Assembly: GCA_030615605.1 (NCBI GenBank) | Contig: JAUWYY010000008.1 | Coordinates: 62,001-126,000, forward strand | Direction: 5' to 3' | Length of the DNA stretch: 64,000 nucleotides | Source of the DNA: a bacterium | GTDB taxonomy: Bacteria > Armatimonadota > Zipacnadia > Zipacnadales > Zipacnadaceae | In this document: piece after piece, positions 29,048 through 40,866 of the stretch | Layout of the letters: each line of letters begins with the position of its first letter | Position numbering within the stretch: the stretch's first letter is position 1 | Notes under the pieces: generated by a model | The model's database searches: none | Told to the model about the DNA's origin: nothing | What the model saw: the letters and a program-made list of their open reading frames with translations, nothing else | Position numbers and translations under genes: made by a program

Positions 29048-30454
29048 TCAGGGAACCTGGGCGGTCTGGGTTGCCAAGGGGACGCTGGCCACCTCGCCCA
29101 GCGGTGTGCCCCGGTCGTTGACCAGTCTCAGGGCCAGTGCCGACGCCTCTGGCTGCGGCGTTACAATCTGATCCAACACCACTGTCTGTGCTGGGCCGAC
29201 CGTGATCGTGGCCACCGGCTCGCCCATAGGTCTCCCTGCGCTGTCAGTCAGGACGACCTCAAGGGTTCCCGGCGCGAATATGCCCAGCTCGCCGGTAAGC
29301 TGCAACCCCGCCTCCACGCTTTCCAGGCGCAATGGCTCGCGGATAGCCGCCAGCTCGGTAGTATCACGAACCGGCCCTGGCAAGCTGGTGGCATACCACT
29401 GTTGAGAGTAGGATTTCGTCTCGCCGGGCTGGAGGGTGTATAACTGGCTGAGCGTCCCCATCTCCATATAGGCGAACTCTTCACCCGAGGTATATACCTC
29501 CACGTTCGCGCCCTGGTCGGGATATTCGCTCAAGCTCCGCTCCTCAAAACGCTGGACAAAAGTATACTGGTGAATATCGTCAACATAGGCCACCCAGCCG
29601 CCGGCTACGTCCGCGCCAATCTTACTGGTCTCAAAGCCGTACGAGACTCGCATCAATTGTCCGTCGTCCAGCAGTTGGAATTGATCCGAAGGGCCTTTGG
29701 CCAAATACCAGAAACCCTTCGGGGCGCGGCTGTCGGGGTTCAGCGGGAAGTAGATGCGGGCCTCTTCGCTGAACTTTTCACTGCTGGACAGCGACCCGGG
29801 GACCTGAGTGATGCCCCAGATGCTCCAACTGATCGGCTCGTCGCTTACGTTCTGGAAGATCTCGGTAACCACTATCTGGGTAGTACCAGCAAACATCTGT
29901 ACTCTCCGCTTAATTTGCAAGCCCGTCACGTTCTCGTCCGCGGGGCTGACCAGTTCGATCTCACCAATCTGGCCGCCCTGGGCAGTAATCTTGCCGTTCC
30001 ACTTTCCGCCGTCCAGAGTCGAGCCCAACGGATCAGGCGGCCCACCCCAGCGTTTCGCAGGAGCCGGCCACACTTTGTACCCACCGTAGTTGTGCCACTG
30101 CCGGTCTTCCTCTGTCTCGGGCGGGTCATAGGTCTTGCCAAATTCAGCGTCGTTGACCCACAGAAAGGGGTGACTGCCCAGCTTATACTCCATAATCCGA
30201 CCGCCGATGGCTGGCACCGCCACCACAGTGACCAGACCATTTTTCATAAACAGCGCTGGCCAGCCGTGGTAGTCGTCTTCATAGACGCTCACCTGGCTGG
30301 CCGGCTCTAACTGTTGAGGGAAGCTCGTACCACGAATAGTGGGCGGCTGGCGACTGGTCTGTCGCGAGGAGCTCGGGCCGCCCCCACAGCCCGCCACTAC
30401 TGCCCCGGCGAGCAATACTGCCGCAATTCTCATCCACTTCGTCACTTGGACCAT
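29048..30454 (-). CDS. DUF4380-like lipoprotein
   Basis: 'AAVLLAGAVVAGCGGG' lipobox; 'LVTVVAVPAIGGRIMEYKLGSHPFLWVN' aldose-epimerase-like fold region. Confidence 0.65.
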   Translation of the reverse strand: MVQVTKWMRIAAVLLAGAVVAGCGGGPSSSRQTSRQPPTIRGTSFPQQLEPASQVSVYEDDYHGWPALFMKNGLVTVVAVPAIGGRIMEYKLGSHPFLWVNDAEFGKTYDPPETEEDRQWHNYGGYKVWPAPAKRWGGPPDPLGSTLDGGKWNGKITAQGGQIGEIELVSPADENVTGLQIKRRVQMFAGTTQIVVTEIFQNVSDEPISWSIWGITQVPGSLSSSEKFSEEARIYFPLNPDSRAPKGFWYLAKGPSDQFQLLDDGQLMRVSYGFETSKIGADVAGGWVAYVDDIHQYTFVQRFEERSLSEYPDQGANVEVYTSGEEFAYMEMGTLSQLYTLQPGETKSYSQQWYATSLPGPVRDTTELAAIREPLRLESVEAGLQLTGELGIFAPGTLEVVLTDSAGRPMGEPVATITVGPAQTVVLDQIVTPQPEASALALRLVNDRGTPLGEVASVPLATQTAQVP

Positions 30455-30542
30455 CCTCCTGCCAAAGCTGTTGTTTCCTCCTGCATTTTCGCAGAGTTGA
30501 CGGCTACTGTCAAGCATCAGCGGCCCGCGCAACTACAAAGGG

Positions 30543-31316
30543 TCAAGGAGGAGTTAAGCCAAGCTGATCCAGCCGTGGGGCCTCATCGGGACAGGTTGCG
30601 ATGCGCTCGATCTGTTTGTCAGTCAAGAAGTGCGGGCCGCCGAGGGCATAGGTACCCACCAGGATGCGCGCGACCTGCACCGACATAACCGTGATGCTTT
30701 CCACTTCCTGAGGCGATCCACCCAGGGCAATGAGTCCGTGGTTCTGAATCCACACACAGCGCGGCCGCCGCCTGTATCTGTCCACATAATCAGCCAACAA
30801 CTGGCGCAGCCGCCTAGCCAGAGCGATACCCGATTCGGCGAACGGAACCCAGATTGGAGCTAGGCCACAAACAACTATTTCCTCGGGAAGTAGCCGCCCG
30901 CTGAGGGCCTCTTCGGCACGCTGGGAACAGGTTACGGCGTTGACAGCGGTCGGATGAGTATGACCGATGAAGCTAACTCCATCAAGCCGCAGCAACAACG
31001 CATGGAAGAACGTCTCCACAGAAGGACGCGGCCCGTCGGCCTGCACGCAAGATTCGGTCAGTGTCCGCTTGACCAACTCGTCAGAGACTTCCTCGGCCTC
31101 CACCAGTTCCAGGATCGGGGCCGACCGCACCTGGACAAAGTCTTCTGAACCGATACCAGCTAATGCAGCGCCACTGGCCTTCACCCAGAAGGTCTGCTCG
31201 TCGATCTGTGCCGAAGTGTTCCCCCCGCCAAGGATAACGTAGTCGTTTTCGGGCGCACCCAGACGGCGGGACATATCTACCAACTGTCGCAAAGCAGTGG
31301 GCGGTCTTATACTCAT
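30543..31316 (-). CDS. class II aldolase/adducin family protein
   Basis: 'VILGGGNTSAQIDEQTFWVKASGAALAGI', 'VSFIGHTHPTAVNAVTCS'. Confidence 0.85.
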   Translation of the reverse strand: MSIRPPTALRQLVDMSRRLGAPENDYVILGGGNTSAQIDEQTFWVKASGAALAGIGSEDFVQVRSAPILELVEAEEVSDELVKRTLTESCVQADGPRPSVETFFHALLLRLDGVSFIGHTHPTAVNAVTCSQRAEEALSGRLLPEEIVVCGLAPIWVPFAESGIALARRLRQLLADYVDRYRRRPRCVWIQNHGLIALGGSPQEVESITVMSVQVARILVGTYALGGPHFLTDKQIERIATCPDEAPRLDQLGLTPP

Positions 31317-31402
31317 CTACTGCCGCCCTCCCAGGGCTTGCAGGTTAGCTTTAGCTCCTACACTGAGTGCGCCCGCGGCGAGCTGCTACTACAACGGGGC
31401 AG

Positions 31403-31825
31403 CTAGCGCCCGTGGCGGGCGATGCGCAGGCGATTCAGCGCTCGGGTTAGCGCCACCTCGGCCCGGGTAAGATCCACCTGCTCTTCAAGACCGGCTCCGA
31501 ACAGGCGAGCACGGGCCCGCTCGGCGGACTCTTCGGCCCGCGCGACATCAATATCCAGCGTTCGCTCCCCAGTATCAGCCAGCACCACCAGGACATTGCC
31601 CTGCACCTTAGCTACCCCGCCAGCAATGGCAAAGTAACGGGTTTGGTTGTCGGGGGTAGTGATTCGGAGTTCACCTATGCCCAGCGCGGAGACAAACGGA
31701 GCGTGGTTGGCCTTCACGCCAAAGCATCCTTCCTGGCCGGGGGCAACTACGCTTACTACCTCATCCGCAAACAGCTCTTCATTGCGCGTAACGATTTTAG
31801 TGATAAATGCAGGTGCAGACGCCAT
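31403..31825 (-). CDS. atpC: ATP synthase F1 epsilon subunit
   Basis: 'VVSVVAPGQEGCFGVKANHAPFVSALGIGELRI', 'FAIAGGVAKVQGNVLVVLAD'. Confidence 0.9.
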   Translation of the reverse strand: MASAPAFITKIVTRNEELFADEVVSVVAPGQEGCFGVKANHAPFVSALGIGELRITTPDNQTRYFAIAGGVAKVQGNVLVVLADTGERTLDIDVARAEESAERARARLFGAGLEEQVDLTRAEVALTRALNRLRIARHGR

Positions 31826-31855
31826 GCGCTCAACCCGTCCATTCCCCTGGGGGTG

Positions 31856-33244
<1,389 letters not shown>

Positions 33245-33283
33245 CTATATCGTTCGTCCCTCGAGCGCTCGGCCGCAGGCTGG

Positions 33284-34159
33284 TTAGGACTGCAAGGCCC
33301 GCGCGCCGGTCACCACGTCCAGAAGCGCGGCGGTGATTTCCTCCTGGCGGGCGCGATTGATACTACGAGTAAGGCCAGTGATCATCTCATCAGCGTTGTC
33401 AGTAGCGGCACTCATCGCAGTCATACGCGCTGCTTGCCCTGAGGCCTGGGTCGTCAGCAATATCTGGGCGATCTCCACCTCTAAGGCCCGGGGCAGCAAC
33501 TCTGCCAGTAACTGGGCGGCGGGCGGCTCAAAGATATATTCAACAGGCACGGGGCCTGCATCGTCAGTAGCTTCGGCAAACGCCTGCGGCGACAGCGGCA
33601 ATAGCTGCTCACTCACTGTCGGGTGCCGGACGAGCGAGTCAAACCGGGCATAGACCACCTGCACCAAATCCACATGACCGCTTTCATACCACGAGCGCAC
33701 CTCGCCGATGATATGGTCAATATCAGGCTCATCAGCGCGCTCCACGGCTGCGTGACTGCTCACGACTTCCAGCCCGTGGCGGTCGGCATACCGGCGCATG
33801 CGATTGCCCACCGTAATGACTTCAACCGGTGCTGACTGGCCGGCAATGAACTCGACCGCCTGCTCGTCTATCTGACGATTAAACGCTCCACACAAGCCGC
33901 GGTCGCCGCCGACAACCAATACGCCCACCCGCTCGACTTCGCGCGCTTGCAGGTAGGGATGATCTACTTCTACGCTGGCATTGGCCACATCGGCCAGCAG
34001 CCGGCGCAGCTCTTCCTGGTAGCGCCGGCTGTTCTCGACTGTGCGCTGAATACGCTTCAACTTGGCCGTGGCCACCATCTTCATCGCCCGAGTGATCTGC
34101 CGGATGTGCTGGATGGCTTTGGTTTTTCGGCGCAAATCGCGCAGGCTGCCAGCCATCAA
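33284..34159 (-). CDS. atpG: ATP synthase F1 gamma subunit
   Basis: 'SLRDLRRKTKAIQHIRQITRAMKMVATAKLKR', 'GDRGLCGAFN'. Confidence 0.95.
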   Translation of the reverse strand: MMAGSLRDLRRKTKAIQHIRQITRAMKMVATAKLKRIQRTVENSRRYQEELRRLLADVANASVEVDHPYLQAREVERVGVLVVGGDRGLCGAFNRQIDEQAVEFIAGQSAPVEVITVGNRMRRYADRHGLEVVSSHAAVERADEPDIDHIIGEVRSWYESGHVDLVQVVYARFDSLVRHPTVSEQLLPLSPQAFAEATDDAGPVPVEYIFEPPAAQLLAELLPRALEVEIAQILLTTQASGQAARMTAMSAATDNADEMITGLTRSINRARQEEITAALLDVVTGARALQS

Positions 34160-34194
34160 TCATTCTACCTACTATCTATACAGCGCCAATGCTG

Positions 34195-35757
34195 CTATTT
34201 ACCCTCTTCTGGCTGATTTTCCGCCTTGAACCTTTCGATGGCCTCACTCAATGCCTCCGCCAGCGCTTCCTCAAGCTCTTGCTTCTGCTGCAGCTCTTCG
34301 ATGATTTCAGGATGCTGTTCGTGAATGAACTCGATCAGTTTGTTTTCAAGCTCATCAACGGCATCTGCTGGGGTCTCGTCCCAATGTCCCTTGCTGCCGG
34401 CAAAGATAGCGATAACCTGGTCTTCCACAGCCTGAGGGACATACTGGGGCTGCTTGAGCACCTCGACCATGCGCTGGCCACGGCGCAGAATTTGCTGAGT
34501 ATAGGCGTCAAGCTCTTCGGCGAACTGCGTGAAAGCCTCTGACTCGCGATATGTAGCCAGGTCAGAGCGCAACTGCCCGGCCACCTGGCGCATCATCCTC
34601 GGCTGGGCAGCGCCTCCCACCCGGGAGACGCTCAGGCCCACATTAATTGCCGGCCGCACTCCCTGGTGAAACAGATCCGGCTGTAGATATATCTGCCCAT
34701 CAGTAATGGAGATTATATTGGTAGGAATATAGGCCGAAAAGTCGCCCTCCTGGGTCTCCACAATGGGCAGAGCGGTGAGCGACCCGCCACCCTCTTCGTC
34801 ACTCATCTTGGCGGCCCGCTCCAGCAGACGGGAATGGAGGTTGAATATGTCCCCCGGGTAAGCTTCCCGGCCTGGGGGCCGTTCCAACAGCAGGGAAAGC
34901 TCGCGGTAGGCCGTGGCATGTTTGGACAGGTCGTCATAGACAATCAGGGCGTCGCGGCCGTTGTTGCGCTCATCCTCGCCTATGGTACAGCCCGCGTAGG
35001 GAGCGATATACTGCAGCGCCGCCGGGTCACTGGCACAGGCAGCGATGATACAGGTATATTCCATCGCCCCATACTCTTCTAAGATGGCAGCGATGCGCCG
35101 AACGGTGGAGATCTTCTGACCAATGGCCACGTATATGCACTTTACGCCGCTGTCACGCTGGTTGATGATGGTATCAACGGCAAGAGCAGTCTTGCCGGTT
35201 TGGCGGTCGCCGATGATCAGTTCGCGCTGGCCCCGCCCGATGGGCGTTAGAGCATCAATGACCTTAATGCCGGTATACAGCGGCTCGTTGACGGGCTGGC
35301 GCTCGATAACTCCCGGCGCCTTGACTTCCAGCGGACGGGTGGTCTCACCCGCAATGGGCCGGTCCGGATCGTCCAGTGGCTCAGCCAGCGGGGTCATCAC
35401 CCGACCCCAGACCCCTTCACCGACCTTGGTCTCCGCAATGCGACCGGTGCAGCGGACAACGTCGCCTTCTACGATATCCTCGTCTGGCCCCATCAGGATG
35501 CAGCCGACCGTATCCTCCTCCAGATTCAGGGCAATCCCCATCACCCCACCAGGGAACTCCACCAGCTCCTGGGCCATAACCTTCTCCAGGCCGTAGACCC
35601 GCGCGATGCCGTCGCCGACGCTAATCACCGTCCCGCGCTCGTCTACCTTCAACTCCTGCTCATAGGCGGCGATTCGCTCGCGAAGCACAGACGTTATGTT
35701 AGTTTCATTTGCCCGCAACCGGCTCACCTCTTCAATAAGCTGCCGCAGACGGCCCAC
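34195..35757 (-). CDS. atpA: ATP synthase F1 alpha subunit
   Basis: '[39 protein letters not shown]', '[27 protein letters not shown]'. Confidence 0.97.
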   Translation of the reverse strand: MGRLRQLIEEVSRLRANETNITSVLRERIAAYEQELKVDERGTVISVGDGIARVYGLEKVMAQELVEFPGGVMGIALNLEEDTVGCILMGPDEDIVEGDVVRCTGRIAETKVGEGVWGRVMTPLAEPLDDPDRPIAGETTRPLEVKAPGVIERQPVNEPLYTGIKVIDALTPIGRGQRELIIGDRQTGKTALAVDTIINQRDSGVKCIYVAIGQKISTVRRIAAILEEYGAMEYTCIIAACASDPAALQYIAPYAGCTIGEDERNNGRDALIVYDDLSKHATAYRELSLLLERPPGREAYPGDIFNLHSRLLERAAKMSDEEGGGSLTALPIVETQEGDFSAYIPTNIISITDGQIYLQPDLFHQGVRPAINVGLSVSRVGGAAQPRMMRQVAGQLRSDLATYRESEAFTQFAEELDAYTQQILRRGQRMVEVLKQPQYVPQAVEDQVIAIFAGSKGHWDETPADAVDELENKLIEFIHEQHPEIIEELQQKQELEEALAEALSEAIERFKAENQPEEGK

Positions 35758-35769
35758 GCCTCTGCGAGT

Positions 35770-36315
35770 CTACCCGACGGCCTGGCGGAGGGCCTCCAGC
35801 CGCCCCTGCAAGCTGACATCTATCACTCTGTGCCCCAGCGAAATGCGCAGCCCGCCCAGGACCTGCGGGTTGATCTGCTCTTCCAGGCTGACCTGACCGC
35901 CGACAATCTTTTGTAGGGCCGCCTGCAGGCGCTGTTTTTGCGAGTCACTCAGCGGGATCGGGGTTTCGACCAGGGCCCGCTGCACGCCGCGCACCTCGTC
36001 ATATAGCCCCTCATACAGGTCAGCAACGTGCTGCAAAACGCCCGTCTGCCCGTCCCTGACCAGCAGGTCCAGAAATCCCGCCACCAGCGCTGGCCGGTCT
36101 TCTCCGATCGCCGTGTTCAGGATCTGCAGCTTCTCGTCATCGGCCAGCTCAGGGTGGCTCAGGGTGACGACCAACTGTGGCACGCTTTCAACAGTATATT
36201 GAAGTCTGCGCAGGCGTACTCTAACTTCCTCTACCTTGTCCCGCTCCACAGCAGCCTGCACCAGCCCCTGAACGTACTTCTTTCCGCTCTGACTGGCAGC
36301 CAGCACCACAATCAC
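35770..36315 (-). CDS. atpH: ATP synthase F1 delta subunit
   Basis: position between atpA and atpF; 'FLDLLVRDGQTGVLQHVADLYEGLYDEVRGVQRALVETPIPLSDSQKQRLQAALQKIVGGQVSLEEQINPQVLGGLRISLGHRVIDVSLQGRLEALRQ'. Confidence 0.9.
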   Translation of the reverse strand: MIVVLAASQSGKKYVQGLVQAAVERDKVEEVRVRLRRLQYTVESVPQLVVTLSHPELADDEKLQILNTAIGEDRPALVAGFLDLLVRDGQTGVLQHVADLYEGLYDEVRGVQRALVETPIPLSDSQKQRLQAALQKIVGGQVSLEEQINPQVLGGLRISLGHRVIDVSLQGRLEALRQAVG

Positions 36316-36848
36316 ACCTGCTCACTGTTGCGCCTGGCTATCTCTTCTACATCGCGCAGAGCAGCCTCTAGCAGTTGCTGCTGCTCTTCATCCTTCAGGC
36401 TCTCGCCCAGCGCCCGCCGGGCAAGCTGAGTAGATAGCTGGGCAATTTCGCTACGAGCCTCAGCTAAAGCCCGCTCCCGGCTGTCGCGGATATGCTCTTC
36501 AGCGCGCTGTTCCCGCTCGAGAGCTTGCTGGCGAGCTTCGTCCAGCAGCTCATCAGACTGCTGCCGGGCCTGCTGCCGGGCTTCGTTGGCTTCCTGCTGA
36601 GCCTGGTCAAGCATCTCCTGGCGCTGGCCCTGGATGTGAGAAAGCTCCTGAGCAGCCTGTTGCTGAGCGCTCTCGGCACTCCCCACCCACTGGGCCACCT
36701 CCTGCTGACGCTCAGTGAAAAACTGGCTGATTGGCCCAAAGAAGAACTTGCGCATCAGGGCAAGCAGGATCAGAAACCCGATAATATTGACGAGTATTAC
36801 TGGCGGGTCAATATGCAGGTCATGGAACAACTCCTGCAGGAATTCCAT
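36312..36848 (-). CDS. atpF: ATP synthase F0 b subunit
   Basis: N-terminal TM followed by long coiled coil; overlaps atpH. Confidence 0.9.
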   Translation of the reverse strand: MEFLQELFHDLHIDPPVILVNIIGFLILLALMRKFFFGPISQFFTERQQEVAQWVGSAESAQQQAAQELSHIQGQRQEMLDQAQQEANEARQQARQQSDELLDEARQQALEREQRAEEHIRDSRERALAEARSEIAQLSTQLARRALGESLKDEEQQQLLEAALRDVEEIARRNSEQV

Positions 36849-36882
36849 ATACCCCCATCCTCTACAAAGTTACCGCTGACGA

Positions 36883-37143
36883 CTATAATTGCCCGATTTT
36901 TTCGATCAAAGGCGCGATCTTCCCCTGGAGGATAAAAAAGGTGAGGAGGGCGTAGATGACCAGCGACTCGATCAGCGCCAGCGCGATGATCAGGTTGCGA
37001 CCGATATCGCCAGCTGCCTCCGGCTGGCGGGCGATCCCCTCCATGGCTGCTATGCCTACCTTGGCCTGGCCCATAGCTCCGGCCACAACCGCGATGGGTA
37101 CGGCTAACCCAACTACAGCAGCTAAGACAGCAGCAAACAACAT
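36883..37143 (-). CDS. atpE: ATP synthase F0 c subunit (Na+-type signature)
   Basis: 86 aa hairpin with conserved 'ARQPEAAGDI' loop; 'GQAKVGIAAMEGIARQPE' and 'ALIESLVIYALL'. Confidence 0.93.
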   Translation of the reverse strand: MLFAAVLAAVVGLAVPIAVVAGAMGQAKVGIAAMEGIARQPEAAGDIGRNLIIALALIESLVIYALLTFFILQGKIAPLIEKIGQL

Positions 37144-37214
37144 AATCCTGGACCTCCTGTCGCGATCTACCTGTATTGTAAGACTTATTGACGGCGAACC
37201 ACCGGATAGTGACG

Positions 37215-37967
37215 CTAAGAGTGGCTGCTCACCGCCCCTTGAAGGTACACGGCAGTCAGCATCACAAATATTACGGCCTGAATCAGGCTGATCAGCAACC
37301 CCAAGAGCAGCAGGGGGATGTGCAGCAAAAGCACACCACCGAGCACCATCGGTGCACGCAGCAGAATGTTCAACTGGTGCATCACGACGATGCTACCGAG
37401 TAGCACGAGCACCTGACCGATAACAGTCTCCTTGGCGAAGATATTGCCGAACAGACGAATGCTCAGCGACAGTATCCGCGCGATCTCACCGATGAGATGG
37501 ATCGGTGCCATTAGCGGCCACATCCACCATGGCCCATCCACGAAGTGCTCCAGGTAACGCCAGCCCTTCTCCCTCATCCCGTAAATCTGCACGCTTGCCA
37601 GCGTCACAAGCGCCAGCGCCAGCGTCATATTAAGTGTGGCGGTCGGCGAAGTGAAGCCGGGAATCAGACCGGTCAGATTCATGATCAGGATGTAAGCGAA
37701 CAGCGTGCCCAGCATAGGTGCGTAGCGCTCCCCGGCCAGGCCGAATTGCCCGCAGAGGCTGGTGCACAAGTTGTAAGTCCACTCGCCCAGCGTCTGCCAG
37801 CCCGAGGCCGGCACTCGCTGCAGCCGACGGGTACCCAACCACGCCATAAACACCACCAGGCCCAAGATCAGCCACGCAGTGACGACCTCCAGGGGCAAGT
37901 AAGGCTGGAGCCATTCCGGCTCCAGGTTAACCAATACGTTTACCCAACTACCAGCGTGCTTTTCCAC
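37215..37967 (-). CDS. atpB: ATP synthase F0 a subunit
   Basis: 'LIMNLTGLIPGFTSPTATLNMTLALALVTL', 'LSLSIRLFGNIFAKETVIGQV'. Confidence 0.93.
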   Translation of the reverse strand: MEKHAGSWVNVLVNLEPEWLQPYLPLEVVTAWLILGLVVFMAWLGTRRLQRVPASGWQTLGEWTYNLCTSLCGQFGLAGERYAPMLGTLFAYILIMNLTGLIPGFTSPTATLNMTLALALVTLASVQIYGMREKGWRYLEHFVDGPWWMWPLMAPIHLIGEIARILSLSIRLFGNIFAKETVIGQVLVLLGSIVVMHQLNILLRAPMVLGGVLLLHIPLLLLGLLISLIQAVIFVMLTAVYLQGAVSSHS

Positions 37968-37995
37968 GTTGCGTGATCAAGTTCTCGCTTCGAAC

Positions 37996-38433
37996 TCAGT
38001 AATCCTTTGGGACCTGCTTGTGAGTGCTGGCCACCCTCGCACCCATGATGGCCATTGTTGCCAGCGGTATACTGTAACCGGCCGCGATGCCCGGGGGACT
38101 AGTATCGGTCATTACTACCAGGACATACAACGCACCAATGCCCACCACGTACTTGGCGATCTGAACAGCCACCAGACCCTTCATAGAGCGACCAGTTTCG
38201 CCTTGTGGCTGGGCTCGGCTGACCAGCGCGCTGCCCAGCACAACGGTGCCGTGGATCATTACTAGCCCAATCAGCGCTCCCGCGACGAGCCCCAGTGCGA
38301 AGTCCCTCAGCCCACCAGCCACCATCCCTGTCGCCGCCACTCCAACGATTATGCCGGCAACAAGATAGCTACGGGCAAAGAACCGAGCTTGTAACTGGTC
38401 AGTCATCGGAATCTGCAGATCGCTTGATCTCAC
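37996..38433 (-). CDS. ATP synthase subunit I-like membrane protein
   Basis: four predicted TM segments, directly upstream of atpB in the operon. Confidence 0.6.
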   Translation of the reverse strand: MRSSDLQIPMTDQLQARFFARSYLVAGIIVGVAATGMVAGGLRDFALGLVAGALIGLVMIHGTVVLGSALVSRAQPQGETGRSMKGLVAVQIAKYVVGIGALYVLVVMTDTSPPGIAAGYSIPLATMAIMGARVASTHKQVPKDY

Positions 38434-38623
38434 GGATTAGCTGATGGAAGCCGGCAGCGCTGCCCAGCAGCACGCCCGAAATCGTTAGCCAGGGCTCAGT
38501 TCCCAGGTAGTCATCCAAATACAGCCCGCCCACTGCACCAATCCCCACGGCAATCGCCAGCGTCAGTCCCACGGTGGACAGGCGCAACTGGCTGCCCCAC
38601 TTTGATCCCGGCCCACGTCCCAT
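38399..38623 (-). CDS. AtpZ/AtpI family protein
   Basis: 74 aa, two TM; 'AIAVGIGAVGGLYLDDYLGTEPWLTISGVLLGSAAGFHQLIREIK' typical AtpZ. Confidence 0.75.
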   Translation of the reverse strand: MGRGPGSKWGSQLRLSTVGLTLAIAVGIGAVGGLYLDDYLGTEPWLTISGVLLGSAAGFHQLIREIKRSADSDD

Positions 38624-38722
38624 CAGCCTCGCCCCTGCACGAAAAGGTACTCAGTTGCCCAGCGAATGTCAAGGTCAGCGGCGAGCAGCGCACCAAATTT
38701 GGTATACCCAAGCCATCGCGCG

Positions 38723-39910
38723 TCAGGCCGCAGAACCTTCATCTGCCTTGCTCATAGCCCACCACAGCACGATTTGGACCAGCCCAGCAATGACCATTAC
38801 GCCCGCGGCCAAGGCAAATGCGGCTGGCAGTTGGCCGGTATGATCAGCCACCAGCCCGCCCAGCAGCGGCCCGGCCACCGCTCCTGCTCCCAAGGCAGCC
38901 TCATGATAGCGCATACTGGCGGCGCGGCGATGCTCAGGCTGATGCAGTCCGTAGAACTGGCTGGCCAGGAAGGAAATCCCCCCGCACAAGCCGACCAGGG
39001 AGAAGCCGACCAAGAACTGCCAGGGCGCCTGGGCCAATGTCGCCAGCACCATCCCCACAACCCCACTCGGCACCGCCAGCCATAGCTTCCAGGGACGATA
39101 TTGCCAGCGGCCGGTGGTCCTTGCCAGCGCATATATGACCATGGCGCTAAGGTAGGGCATACCAGCAGCCCAACCGACCAGGGTACTTGAGTAGCCCAGA
39201 ACATCACCAACTTTGGGAAACAAGGCCGGAACCATGGCGGTGCAGAAGAAACTGGCAAAGACCCCAATGCGGCCAGCGATGCGCAGGCGGCGCCCCAGCG
39301 CAGGACGCGCCAGTGCGGTTGGCTGGTCGGGGGTGTGTTCACCACCTCGGCCGGCGCCCCCTGGGGTAAGTTGCAGCAGAACCAGGATAACTATCCCCGT
39401 GGCGATCGAAAAGTAAAAAGAGCCAGGACCCACCCAGTCCCACAGAGCCCCCGCGACCACTGCCCCAACTAGCAAGCCTGCGCACCCTGAGATGTTGAAC
39501 AGGCCCAGCGCCCGGCCCAGGCCCAGCGCGTGTCCCGAACTCAAATCGGCTACCCATACCATTAGGGAGGGCCAATAGAAGGCCGCGATCATGCCCCTGG
39601 CCACTACCAACCCCAGCAGTAGTCCCATGCGACCCGCGGTTGCCATTGCCAGCCAAACCGCGATTGTTGCTGCCACGGCCAGTATGGTGCTGCGCCGGGG
39701 GCCAAACCGATCTGCCACCACCCCACTACCCAGGCACGATATGGTATAAGTGGCTCCGCCCACAGCGGCCAGCAGCCCCAGCATACCGGGCCCGGCTCCC
39801 AAATCCACGCCCATGAACTGCACAGCCAGCATGGCACAGCCAGCCGCCATATCCATAGCAAAGGCTGCGCCGACCAGCCGCTGACCAGGTGCTCGGATAT
39901 GCTGCCACAT
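38723..39910 (-). CDS. MFS transporter
   Basis: 395 aa, ~12 TM; 'GSGVVADRFGPRRSTIL' MFS motif A-like. Confidence 0.8.
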   Translation of the reverse strand: MWQHIRAPGQRLVGAAFAMDMAAGCAMLAVQFMGVDLGAGPGMLGLLAAVGGATYTISCLGSGVVADRFGPRRSTILAVAATIAVWLAMATAGRMGLLLGLVVARGMIAAFYWPSLMVWVADLSSGHALGLGRALGLFNISGCAGLLVGAVVAGALWDWVGPGSFYFSIATGIVILVLLQLTPGGAGRGGEHTPDQPTALARPALGRRLRIAGRIGVFASFFCTAMVPALFPKVGDVLGYSSTLVGWAAGMPYLSAMVIYALARTTGRWQYRPWKLWLAVPSGVVGMVLATLAQAPWQFLVGFSLVGLCGGISFLASQFYGLHQPEHRRAASMRYHEAALGAGAVAGPLLGGLVADHTGQLPAAFALAAGVMVIAGLVQIVLWWAMSKADEGSAA

Positions 39911-40090
39911 CTATGACCACTCTCTATCCGACCGCACAGTTGTCAGTGCCGCCATCTGCTCATCAGCCAGGTTGGTCCGGTGGCAGATTGGTGCTGCAGT
40001 TGGCACAATTATGACTCCTAACAAGGGCGCTAAGCGGTATGTTGCCAGCGGCGACACCTTGCCCACTGAGCCTTCGCAACATAGACGTAT

Positions 40091-40118
40091 AAAAGAGCCG
40101 TGGAGACCTCCACGGCTC
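40091..40118 (-). terminator. rho-independent terminator
   Basis: GAGCCGTGGAG-AC-CTCCACGGCTC; on the minus strand followed by TTTTAT; downstream of ORF 40160-40843. Confidence 0.8.
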
Positions 40119-40159
40119 ACTTGCTAGCAGGGATCGCGGGCAGTGAATGCTAGCCGGAT

Positions 40160-40843
40160 TCAGATCTTGCGCGGCCGGTTGCGAACCAGACGGGTGCCGT
40201 AGCCGACAACCTGAAAGACAACAAACCCTACTATGTAGAGCAGAAGCAGCAGATAACCCCAGCGCAGGCGGCGGGACGTAGCCTCGAGGGTATATGTATC
40301 AACGTTCGCGCTTAGTTCCCAGAACGCCGTGCCGCCATCTGTGCGATCCGCATTGGAGGCGATGACTCTGCCCGGCATATTCAACTTGTAGGATAGTATA
40401 GCTATTTTTTCGCCAACGATCTCGATCGGGGTAGCGGTTTTGCGGTAGATCTCAAGCTGCTCTGACCAATGATACTCGGTAAACACCGTCAAGGGCTTCT
40501 GGATTATATCAGTAATCTGCAGCGAGGCCGCCGCGTCTGGGGCGGTGACCGCTCTGCCCAAATTAGCCGGCCGCCAGTCGCGAGTGACCACCCGGTCTGG
40601 ACCTTTACGTTGCCAACTTTGGTGGTCAAAATCCGCGGTTTGCTCGAGCAAGCGCTTCTGCACCTCTTTAGTACGATCCGGCACACAGGTGATCGTATAC
40701 TGGCGCAGACCTGAGCCGTCCAGGTTGATTGTCGTCGTCAGTTGAACGCTTTGCGAGGCCGACAACAGCAGATAGGGCACCGCGGCCAGCATGGCAATGA
40801 CAGGAGGACGGCGCCGATAGGTTGCTTGTCGCTCATAGGCCAT
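40160..40843 (-). CDS. hypothetical membrane-anchored protein (LppM/DUF3153-like?)
   Basis: signal peptide plus C-terminal TM; 'VQLTTTINLDGSGLRQYTITC' secreted beta-rich domain. Confidence 0.45.
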   Translation of the reverse strand: MAYERQATYRRRPPVIAMLAAVPYLLLSASQSVQLTTTINLDGSGLRQYTITCVPDRTKEVQKRLLEQTADFDHQSWQRKGPDRVVTRDWRPANLGRAVTAPDAAASLQITDIIQKPLTVFTEYHWSEQLEIYRKTATPIEIVGEKIAILSYKLNMPGRVIASNADRTDGGTAFWELSANVDTYTLEATSRRLRWGYLLLLLYIVGFVVFQVVGYGTRLVRNRPRKI

Positions 40844-40866
40844 AGTCTTTTCCCCTATCGCCTCAG

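Noticed and set aside
30310-30945. Antisense ORFs over tsaD and the class II aldolase gene (e.g. 10310-10945 minus, 29570-30310 plus)
   Set aside because: Overlap high-confidence CDSs on the opposite strand and show no protein family features.
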